64,000 bases of DNA from Rhododendron vialii (Eukaryota > Streptophyta > Magnoliopsida > Ericales > Ericaceae). Of the stretch, positions 54,811 to 64,000 are shown in pieces. The notes beneath the pieces were generated by a model. It made no database searches, was not told the origin of the DNA, and saw only the letters and a list, made by a program, of their open reading frames with translations. The stretch spans positions 9,930,001-9,994,000 of the forward strand of contig NC_080558.1 in assembly GCF_030253575.1 (NCBI RefSeq), in the 5' to 3' direction. The position numbers and the translations under genes were made by a program. Position 1 is the first letter of the stretch. Every line of letters starts with the position of its first letter.

Positions 54811-57796
54811 GGTGAAAATTAGCGGGGTTTACAAGGCCATTTGCAAGTATTGCGGAACAAAATTTCTGGAGAAACAAGGAATGGAACTTCGCATTTGAAC
54901 GAATACTATTTAAGGAAACACCAAAAGAAGGATAACATGAGACAACAAGTTCTAACAAACAATTTCATGAACAAAGACCGTCCTCCGCTACTAACTTCAT
55001 ATAGTTTTGATCATGAGACGGCACGGAAAGAACTTGCAAGTGCCATAATCATGCATGAGTATCCCCTTTCAATTGTGGACCATGTTGGATTTAGGAGGTA
55101 TTCAAATGCTCTTCAACCTTTATTTAAGGTGCCGTGTAGGAACACAATGAAAGCTGAAATATTTAAGATTTATGAGTACCGGAAGGGGAAGACAATGAGT
55201 TTGGTGGTGAGTAATGCAAGTAGATTAGCGATCACAACAAACATGTGGACTTCGAGTAATCAAAAGAAAGGCTTCATGACTGTCACAGCACACTTTATTG
55301 ATGATTCTTGGACTTTGCAAAGTCGCATTTTGAGGTATTTCTAACTTATATCGCTATATTTATTCCTTTATGCTATGTAAATCTTCATTTTTCCATTTTT
55401 AACTAAATATCAACGTTGCATATTAGGTTCATATATGTGCCATATCCACATACAAAAGAAGTTCTATGTGACCAATTGTTGAATTGTTTGATAGATTGGA
55501 ACATTGATAGAAAGATTTCAAGTATAACGGTTGATAATTGCTCTACCAATGATGCCATGATTGATCTTTTGTGGGACAAACTTTATAGTACGTCACTCAT
55601 GTTAGGTGGGAATTTGTTTCATATGCGTTGTTGTGCGCACATTCTTAATCTTATTGTTAAAGATGGGTTGGATGTTATCAAGGTGGGTACTAAGAAAATT
55701 CGGGATGACGTAGCTTATTGGACAGCATCACAAAAAAGAGAGGAAAAATTTGAAGAAACAGTCCGCCAATTGAATGTGACTAGTACTAAGAAATTAGGAC
55801 TTGATTGTGCGACTAGGTGGAATTCAACATTCTTGATGCTTCAAACAGCCCTACTTTATAAGGATGTGTTCATTCGCTTAAGCAAACGGGATGCTCAATA
55901 TAATTCCTTATTGAGTGAACGTGAATGGGGGTTTGCTAGAGATGTTTGTCAAAAGTTGAAATTTTTTTTTAAGGTGACAGAGTTGTTTTCTGGAACTAAA
56001 TACTCTACTACTAATCAATGCTTTCCAAATATACTTGAGATTAGACTTGAATTGAGAGATTGGCTCCGTTCTGAGAATTAGATGATTAGGGAAATGACCA
56101 AAAGAATGGTGGAAAAATTTGATAAGTATTGGTCTATGGTACATGGTGTTGTGGGGGTTTCTATTGTGTTGGATCCTAGGTATAAGATAAACGTGTTGGA
56201 GTTCTACTTTAAATTATTGTTTCCAACAACTTACAAGGAAGAAGTTGAGAAAGTTCATGCACTTTGTTATAAATTGCTTAAGGAGTATCAATGTCCTAGT
56301 TCAATGATGGAGAGTATTCGTGACTCTTCTTTCCAATCAAGTTCCATTGATGAAGATTCACTATCGAAGTATGATGTCTACATGCTTCGGGAGTCGAAGA
56401 GAAGTAGGACAATCGATACTGCAAAATTGGAGTTGGATCATCATTTGTCGAAAGTTGTCTTGCCAAAATCAGCAGGATTTGATGTCTTGAATTAGTGGAA
56501 ATCACATCAACCCAAGTATCCAATTTTGCAAGCCATGGCTAGGTATCTGTTAGCTATTCCGGTATCGACGGTTACTTCTGAGTCAGCATTTAGCACGAGT
56601 GGTAGGTTGGTGAGTCCACGTCGCAGTAGACTTCATCCCGATACGATGGAAGCCTTGATGTGTGCTCAAAGTTGGTTGTGGGCTGCCGAAATTAAAGGTA
56701 ATGAACTTAATATCTTGCATTTTTCTACTTTAGTAAACTCAAACTAGTACTTATGAATTTTTTACTTTATATTTGTTAGGTGAATCAACATCAGGGTACG
56801 CCACTATATTAGATGATGCTGAAACGAGGGATTCGTGCATGACTCGTGAGGTAATTGGCATTTGTCTTACGTCTCTCGTGCGTGACTCGTGAGGTAATTG
56901 ATATTAATTCACTTTTTCTGCCCTTCAATTTAACAGATATGAACTCAGCAAATGGAAGTTGGCATTTCAAGATGGAAATCAGAATTGATCCTATTGTTTT
57001 GTTTTTCCATCTCTTAATTCTACAAATGGAACTTTGTATTATTTCAAGATTTGTGATGTAGTGAGATTTGGTTGGCTGGACTGATTGGTGTGCATGTGGT
57101 GACTGGAGTCACTGGACTGACTGAACTTTGTATTATTTTTACTTTGCTTTGTAGTTGTTTTGTGGATTGATTGGCAGCATGTGGTAAGTGTTTTGTTGTG
57201 AATGTTGGTAGCTATTGTGTATTGAGAATGTTGGGGTATAAAATTGTCCACTGATGACTGGAGCCACTGGAACTCTATCTATTTCCATGGGGTATAAAAT
57301 GGTTGCGTGGAGCCTGCTACCGATGAATATGATCATGTGAGAGAGCCAGAGATTTTCTGATGCTTAGCATGCATGCTTCAGCTTTTTCATTCCTTGTACA
57401 AATCCAGTCCAGCTAGCAGAACTTATTCTATTTGTGGTATTTGTTAGCATTACATTTTAGCTTTAGTATCATAAAAATTTGGATACTAATTCCTCATAGG
57501 GGTGGGAATGAAATCTGATCCAGGATCAGTTTTTCTGCTTGATCAGTTTCTTTCTTTAACTTAAACTTGGCAGGATCAATTTTTTTGCTTGATTAAAAGG
57601 ATCAGTATTTTTGCTTCATTTCGGTTATCCGTTCGGTTCGGTTATTACCCGATATCCGTTTGGTTCGGTTATGGTTACCTAGTTCCCTCCCCGTTCGGTT
57701 ATCGGGGCGGATATGGGTGGTACTTTGGTTTCAGGTATCGGGTACGGAATACCCAATATCCGCCCCGTTTGCCCCAATGCCATCCCTAACCCATAC

Positions 57797-58266
57797 TCGA
57801 GAAATGTTGTATGTTCATGTATCAATATGATCATGGTGTTAGGTTTCTTTTCTCCCCTTGATGTAAGTTTGTATCGATAGCATGAGTCTTATTATTAAGT
57901 TTGTATCAATAGCATGAGTCTTATTATTGTGTTTTATTCTTTCCACAGATATTGGAGTATCTAGCATCTCGTTAAGTATTATATATGAAGAAGTTGGATT
58001 TCTGCCGTCAATTCTACCGTAATCTAGTTTTCTCGCTATTGAACTTTCCTATTATTTTGCGCTCTTGGGCTTGGATATGATATGTTTGATGTTACGTACA
58101 CTTTTCGTGGTACGATTTTTCGTTATTTTGTACTCTATGAATTCGGATACCGTTTGCTAAGTATTTGATGAACACTCTTTATTTATGGAAGTTATGAATG
58201 AATTGTTCTTGAATTTCAATACTTGATTACAGTAGATTGGTGAATAAATGTTGCTCAATTCAATTT
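57797..58266. other. Spacer right of the hAT
   Basis: AT-rich, with a doubled AAGTTTGTATC(A/G)ATAGCATGAG segment (57867 and 57898). No gene is seen. Confidence 0.5.
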
Positions 58267-58658
58267 ACTGTGAATCACCACAAAAAAAAAACTAAGTAGA
58301 TTTTAGAATTAGTTTTAAAATTTGTAATATTATATTTGCCGACTAAATACTTAGTTGGTAAAAGCTGTAATATGCCAACAATAAATGTAACATTTTCTGA
58401 CTAAATAATTAGTTGGTAATTAACTAAACATTTGCCGACTAAATAATTTTGCCGACTGAATACTTTGTCGACAATAATTCAAATTAGCTGACTAAATAAT
58501 TAGTCGGGAAAAACCAACATATGCCGACTAAATTTTTTTTAGTCAGTAATTACTTTTGCTGACCTTAATTACCCAACTAAATCGCCGACCAAAGTTTTTA
58601 TTCGGGAAATACTATTGCCGACTAAATTTCTACATTTTGTCGACTAAAAGGGTAATGT
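58267..58658. mobile_element. CACTA-type element or terminus with GCCGACTAAAT subterminal repeats
   Basis: The right end read on the minus strand is ACTACAAGACATTACCC, close to the plant CACTA terminus CACTACAAGA. The left end CACCACAAAAAA is similar. The interior repeats (TT)GCCGACTAAATA and its complement about ten times. It is non-coding and about 390 bases if both ends belong together. It abuts the broken C-terminus of copy 6. Confidence 0.6.
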
Positions 58659-58663
58659 CTTGT

Positions 58664-60999
58664 AGTTAAATTTGAAATAAGATAGCTCTGTCCACCGATT
58701 GTGAACTCGCTTTCGACAGAGATGACGTCGTTGTATGATTGGGGGACGTCGGCTGTATGCAACTGATCACCCATCTGGAAGGAATTTTCCCAAGCCTCTT
58801 GCATTTCCACTAAAGATAGAAGGCCACGCAACACATCGTCCATAGAAGGGCGTCGGATCCCCTCGGAAGCCAGGCAGCTTAGTGCTATATTGACATAGTG
58901 CCGAAAACATTCAGGAGCGATTTCTCCGATAAGGTATGGATCAATGACTGCATCGATTTCTGCACTTCTGATGCACATGTAGAACCAATCAAGTAACGAA
59001 GCATTGTACGGCCATTCTCGGGAAGAAGGGGTCCTAGCACACAATACTTCCAACAACACAAGACCAAAAGCATACACGCCAGTTTTTTCTGTCACTTTAA
59101 AATTGTACTGGTACTCAGGGTCCAAAAATTCCTTTGTGCCAAAAAATCCCATCATGCCAATAATATTTGTTTCCACACCTTCGGTTGCCATGCGAGTGGG
59201 TATACGTACGAAAAAATCAAAAGTGGCAAGTTTTGCGACATATTTATCATCAAAAAGTACGTTTGATGGGTTTAGGTCACAAAGGACAAATTGTTGCTCT
59301 TCATTCAAATGGAGGTATTCGAGAGCTTGTGCAGTGTCGATGCAAATCTCAAGCCACTTTTTCCAAAGAAGTGGATAGTTATCACTTCCGTGGAGAAGAC
59401 TTTTCAGTGTCCCGTTTCCCATGTAGTCGTACACAAGGATCGACTCATCCTTCTCTTCGCAATATCCTATCAAAGAGACTATGTTAGGGTGATGAGTCAG
59501 AGATTGTACCTCAATCTCGGCAATAACTTGTCCGACCAAGTTTGGCTCCCTCAACACGTATCGTTTGATCATAACCGCATGAGTTCCCCTCACCATACAT
59601 CCCTTGTACAAACTAAACCAAATGCCTTGGCTGATCAAAAGATCGTCATTGAAATCATTAGTGGCAGCGTGAATCTCAGCAAGCGAGAAACGGGGATTTG
59701 AACCATTCCCTGCTTTCCACCAATGATTCGGACCTTTAGGCACAAACTTTTGGCCCTGAAACGCCTTTGCAATAGTTCCCAGTGATCTTCCCCTACGCTC
59801 ATGCGATACCAATGCAATCTCAAGGCTCTTCACTACTTCAGACATTGTAGGCCTTTCCTTTGGTTTAAGTTGTAAACAATTGTTCGCAAGTTTGGCAAAG
59901 TACTTAAGACTATGTGGTGTAGTTTCTCCATTAAGAGAGGGATCGATGATTCGGTCAAGCATTCCCTTTTCGATGAACAATTTTGCCCAATTAATTAGAC
60001 TAATTTGCTCGTCCTCAAGTCTATCATCTAACGGTGGCCGACCACACAAGACTTCCAACAACACCACGCCAAAGGCATACACATCAGATTTCCTAGTTAC
60101 TTGACCAGTGATCAAATATTCTGGATCCCAATATCCTCATGTTGCTTTGACTTTTGTGCTAACATGGGTTGTTGCTTGGCTTGTAATGAGTTTACATAAA
60201 CCGAAATCAGAAACCTTTGCTGCCAATTTCTCATCCAACAAAATGTTTGTGCTCTTCACATCTCGGTGTATGATACGTTGTTCGGTACCTGTATGAAGAT
60301 AGTCGAGTCCTCGTGCAACACCAAGGCAAATTTTGAGCCTTTGAGCCCACTGTAGATGTGATATACTTCTACCGCTTTCTTCTCTACTTGATTTGTAAAG
60401 ATGACTAGCAAGAGTCCCACGAGCTATATATTCGTAAACAAGAATTAATCATCTCCTGATTCTCATTGCAAAAGCTGATGAGCGAAATGAGATTAGTATG
60501 ATGGAACTTTGAAAGCAATTTTACCTCTGACCAAAATTCTTCAGCACCTTGGTTGGACTGGGCATTCAACCTCTTTATGGCAACAACGGTGTTCGTAGCA
60601 CCATCGTTAATGAACCTCTTATATACCTTGCCGAATCCTCCAGTTCCAAGAACTAATTCATCATCAAAGTCGTTTGTCGCTATTAGTACTTCATGCAATG
60701 AAAAGCAATGACAAGATCCCTTAACTTGAATCACGCCACCGTATGTCGCTATTAGTACTTCATGCAATGAAAAGCAATGACAAGATCCCTTAACTTGAAT
60801 CACGCCACCATTGATTGGATTCTCCTTCTCAAAAGAGATCGGAGTGTTGGACGAGGCTTCTGCTTTATCAAAGTGATTTGGAGACGGCAAGGCATGCGAA
60901 ATCTCATCCATATTTTCCAGGAGGTGAATTTAGCGACTCGAATCCGGACCACTAGAAACGTTAATGGCAAGCAGGCCGGTCTTGTGCAAAATTCTCCAT
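58664..60999 (-). pseudogene. Tandem kinase-pseudokinase, copy 6 (pseudogene)
   Basis: The start MENFAQ at 60999 is followed within 13 codons by a frame change (a 4-base CCGG insertion) and later a stop near 60930. A 69-base tandem duplication (60676-60813) repeats 23 residues just before kinase 1. A 4-base insertion after QEMI, near 60446, shifts the frame. The HRDVK and DFG region is well preserved, then TGA replaces the Arg of KATRGYWD at 60137-60139. From 60115 to 58664 the frame is open: end of kinase 1, linker, and kinase 2 with FVLCDL for HRD and ATFDF for DFG, as in copy 5. The last family residues are YLISNL; the tail that follows (TTRHYPFSRQ) is read from the CACTA terminus. Confidence 0.87.
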
Positions 61000-63300
61000 C
61001 TGTAAATCTTAAATGGTCCGGAGAATCTCTAAGAAGCACAAGACAACGAAGGATGAGGGATATAGATGATATTGACGGAGATAATGGTCAAAATATTACC
61101 CTCAAATCAGGATCGGGGAATCCTATAGCGCATTGTCGATTTTGTTTTGTTGCCCATATTAAAGGACGACTTAACGCGGCAACATCTTTCTTCCTTGCCT
61201 CGCTATTCTAAACAATTCAGTGGAAGAAGTTAGGGATCCAAGAAATTATGCTCCGTGCATCAAATTTGTAATCAAACCAATCAATGTGAAATCGTAAGAT
61301 AATTAATTCTACGAAGTACACAATCAAAAGGTTCATAGCTGTTATGGGCAGAGCCATGCTCCATAGCTCTTTTAGCTCTTCTATTACCTAAACAGAGAGA
61401 AACAGAGCACATAATACATACATACAAATATGTACGTACATACAAAAACAAGCACAGGGGCGGTGTCAAGATTTAAAATCGTAAGAATATCAATTTACTT
61501 TGAAGAGTACATGTTCTAAAGTTAATTATCACAAATTTTCATAGTCTAATCATCGATCAACATACAACAAATAAAATAACACTCTATTAAGTTGGAACTC
61601 GACGTTTTCATTTCCAGAAATCGGTCATTTCCAATTGTCTCTTCCCGTTACATACATAAAAACGTGTATGTACAAATTTATATTGGCAGGGCCATTCCTC
61701 ATAGCTCTGTCAGCTCCTCTATTACCTAGACAGAGAAGAAACAGAGCACATATACATGCATACATTGGCAAAGCCAGGATTTAACATCGGAGGTGGCATC
61801 CAAAACTATAAAAAAGAAAAAAAAGAAAAAAAAAAGATTACAATACTTTAAAGTTAAGTGTTCATAATATCAAAAAATTTATACATTCTGATAGTTTAAT
61901 TCCCCTTCTAGTATCCTAATCCGTTCTTACTGTATTTAGGAGAAACCTACCTCAGATAGCTATAAACCACTTGTGGAATTTCAGTATAACCACATTTTGT
62001 ATACAGTACACTGGTTCTAATTGATACATTCATATATATCATGTTGCCAAGTAGGGGTACCATGTACTCCTATGCTTATGATAGAGTTCAAATTAACATC
62101 ACTAACTACAAGTAGTGGCTTAGCCAGGAATTTAGCTGGGTGGTGCACCATTAATTAACATGGTCTTAGAATTTTCTATTATTTTCCATGGTAAACAACA
62201 ATAATATAAAAGAAATAAACTTAGAACGTAAACTTTGCTACAATATACAGATGGATAACGGGCCTTTATAAAAAACAAACGCATTTTGGGGAATTGGATA
62301 AAGATATTAGGAGATGTAAGTGTTACAAGAGGGAAAATGTAACTTTCCAATATAAATTATCATGGCCTTTATAATTTCAGAGGTAAATTTGATATTATTA
62401 AAAATTACAGTGGGGCCCGTGCCCCCACTGGTCTCTATGTAGCTCCGCCACTAACTACAACTAACAATGCTTACTTTGGTCGAGACAAAAAAGGAAAAAA
62501 ACTTGTATCTCTACAAGTTGCTGTAAACACGGGGTCCCTTAAGCTCACTGAGCCTAGAAAACTAAGGGATGGCCCCGTGCTTTCACCAATCCCATTTGTA
62601 CAAATACCAATATCTGATAATAAGTTGTACTGGTGTTGACCTAAAATGTTCCTCAATCGAAATCGACAGAGTTTTGAGAAAACAACACTCGGATAATGTT
62701 CGATAGGATTTCTAAGTGTATTAGGTTTGTAAGAAAAAAAAAGTGTGCAACATTGAATTGCAACCCATTTGACACAATTTGAAAAAAAGTGTACTGTTTT
62801 TTTTTTATAACCAACAAAAAAAAGGTTCTATTTTGATTAGTAAAAATTCAGTAGTTGATAATGAATTTTACGTTTTGTTTTTTCAAAATAGGTTCTCCAA
62901 CGGGTAAAACAAATTAAGTCATTTTGATTCAAAATAAAAAGAGAGTTGATCGTTTCTATTACTTTTTTATTGTTCAAGAGGATCAATTTTTGGATGTAAG
63001 TAACTTTTTGATCTTTACATAACGTGTTTCGACAATAGTTGTTGACTGGACATGTCGGTGAAACGCATATAGAAATCAAATGAGTTTATTTTAATTTACC
63101 CTTGTTTGTAACTGCAATAGTAGTAACTAATTAGGGTGACCAGTTAAGTTATGCACATCTCAATTAATAAGTTTAGAAGTTTAATTTATAGACCAGAGAT
63201 AATTTTGAAGTCGGCTAAATAAGATAAACCTGCAGATGTTCCTTGTTTCTATATATTTTCCCGACAATTTAAATGACTAAATCTGAACCATATATGGGTG
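61000..63300. repeat. Upstream block of copy 6
   Basis: Matches 10511-13090 over most of its length: GAGAATCTCTAAGAA, CATATTAAAGGACGAC, the TTAGGGATCCAAGAAATTATG segment, the ACAGAGAGAAACAGAGCACA segment, CACGGGGTCCC and the distal AGAGATAATTTTGAAGTCGG part. It has one extra segment at about 62110-62460 that the others lack (flanked by CTAACTACAA on both sides), perhaps an insertion. No gene is seen. Confidence 0.65.
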
Positions 63301-63319
63301 CAATTAATCGACGAAAAGA

Positions 63320-63552
63320 AGCAAAAATAGAAGTTACCTTGTAAGATTCTGGAAGTTGATCGATGAGTTTCCCTCGCTAAAAAGTCAACTTGCCGCACTC
63401 TTTTTCCGTCAATGCTTCGTTAACCTCGAGAGAGAGAGAGAGACAAAAATAGAAGTTACATTGTAAGATTCCGGAAGTTGATCGATGAGTTTCCTCCGCT
63501 AAAAAGTCAAGTTGCCTCACTCTTTTTTCGTTAATGCTTCGATAACCTCTAG

Positions 63553-63631
<79 letters not shown>

Positions 63632-63806
63632 AATGAAAAGGGGAGGACGAAATGACTAAATCTGAACCATAAATGGGTGCAATTAATCAATGAAAAGAAA
63701 CAAAAATAGAAGTTACCTTGTAAGATTCCAGAAGTTGATTGATGAGGTTCCCCTGCTAAAAAGTCAACTTGTCTCACTCTTTTTCTGTCAATACTTCGAT
63801 AACCTC

Positions 63807-63846
<40 letters not shown>

Positions 63847-64000
63847 GAAAAGGGGAGGACGAAATGACTAAATCTGAACCATATAATATATATGGGTGCA
63901 ATTAATCGACGAAACGGAACAAAAATAGAAGTTACCTTGTAAGAATCAGGAAGTTGATGATGAGTTTCCCCTGCTAAAAAGTCAACTTGCCTCACTCTTT
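63320..64000 (-). repeat. Array of four leader/exon-like units (L4) with GA tracts
   Basis: The unit AAGTTACCTTGTAAGATTCC, then GAAGTTGATCGATGAG, CCCTGCTAAAAAGTCAACTT and TCAATGCTTCGATAACCTC starts at 63331, 63453, 63710 and 63929. Longer copies include GAAATGAAAAGGGGAGGACG and AAATCTGAACCAT...GGGTGCAATTAATCGACG. A (GA)n tract closes each complete unit: short at 63429, 75 bases at 63554-63628 and about 35 bases at 63807-63841. On the minus strand each unit has CAAG/GTAACTT, a splice-donor match. Single units occur at 7.2, 13.1 and 23.2 kb. The array continues beyond the window. Confidence 0.75.
63554..63628 (+). repeat. (GA)n microsatellite
   Basis: 75 bases of GA within the L4 array. Confidence 0.95.

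Larger units (their letters stand above)
54018..56850 (+). pseudogene. hAT transposase gene (interrupted and broken)
   Basis: The start MSESPDGSSAQS at 54018 leads to a Ser/Pro/Asp-rich N-terminus and then SPYWAHYNRVK (to 54265), the entry to the BED zinc finger. A 545-base insert splits the exon. The finger continues at 54811 (GVYKAICKYCGTKF), with a one-base frame change near 54855, then GETRNGTSHL and RKHQKK. The catalytic region runs through an intron (55335-55426, GTATTT...TTAG) into FHMRCCAHILNLIVKDGL and CATRWNSTFLMLQ. Stops lie at 56079-56081 and near 56493 (TAG where a Trp precedes WKS). The C-terminal dimerisation region reads MARYLLAIPVSTVTSESAFS and STSGRLVSPRRSRL, then a second intron to about 56780. 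It is a RICESLEEPER/Ac-like transposase, not functional. Confidence 0.88.
50562..57788 (+). mobile_element. hAT transposon, 7.2 kb, complete ends
   Basis: The ends TAGGGATGGCAAT (50562) and ATGCCATCCCTA (to 57788) are inverted repeats of 11 matching bases. The 8-base target duplication ACCCATAC is perfect on both sides (50554-50561 and 57789-57796), the hallmark of hAT. Subterminal GAACCG/CGGTTC-type motifs occur at both ends. It carries a broken hAT transposase (54018-56850) and two later insertions: a solo LTR (51114-53213) and a small element (54266-54810). Without those two it would be about 4.6 kb, a normal hAT size. Confidence 0.92.

Noticed and set aside
58310-58640. Possible CRISPR-like array (regular GCCGACTAAAT repeats)
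   Set aside because: The repeats occur in both orientations with irregular spacing next to a CACTA-type terminus in a plant genome. They are transposon subterminal repeats.

Overview
This is nuclear DNA from an angiosperm, most likely a eudicot. The signs are AT-rich spacers, plant receptor-like kinase genes, long (CT)n/(GA)n microsatellites, plant Ty1/copia and hAT transposons, many small inverted-repeat elements, and a patch of plastid-derived DNA carrying rps15 and ndhH fragments. I cannot name the species from the sequence.

The host gene content is dominated by one family, all on the minus strand: single-exon genes for a cytoplasmic protein with two protein-kinase domains in a row. Both domains resemble the FERONIA/CrRLK1L class of receptor-like kinases, but I see no signal peptide, malectin-like ectodomain or membrane span. 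The first domain keeps GxGxxG, Lys, HRD and DFG. The second has lost the glycine loop and the Asp of DFG, so it reads as a pseudokinase. Two copies are open from end to end (144-2777 and 17351-19732). Three are pseudogenes (8493-10510, 28808-31074 and 58664-60999). Orphan leader or N-terminal fragments lie near 7.2-8.0, 13.1-13.5, 23.2-24.3 and 63.3-64.0 kb. Their shared upstream and downstream flanks show that whole units were duplicated in tandem, in the birth-and-death manner typical of plant immune-receptor clusters.

Layout from left to right: intact copy 1, with a young copia-type element (2988-5446) in its promoter; MITE-rich spacer and an orphan leader; pseudogene copy 2 and about 2.5 kb of conserved upstream DNA; an orphan leader, then transposon-derived spacer; intact copy 4; spacer and an orphan leader split by a solo LTR (23488-24130); a LINE-derived element (about 26.3-28.4 kb); pseudogene copy 5 and its upstream DNA holding another LTR-like insert; about 26 kb of repeat-rich DNA (32.5-58.6 kb); pseudogene copy 6, its upstream block, and an array of leader units running off the right edge.

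The repeat-rich stretch holds a 1.1 kb hAT derivative (33523-34619), a 1 kb inverted-repeat element (39285-40266), and a decayed intron-bearing pseudogene of a calcium-binding endonuclease/exonuclease/phosphatase-fold protein (about 46.8-48.8 kb) into which plastid DNA has inserted. It also holds a 7.2 kb hAT transposon (50562-57788) with perfect 8-bp target duplication. That hAT carries a 2.1 kb solo LTR and a small 9-bp-duplication element nested inside its first coding exon.

The most notable system is the CrRLK1L-derived kinase-pseudokinase cluster. Its architecture matches the tandem kinase proteins known as resistance genes in cereals. An immune role here is inference only.
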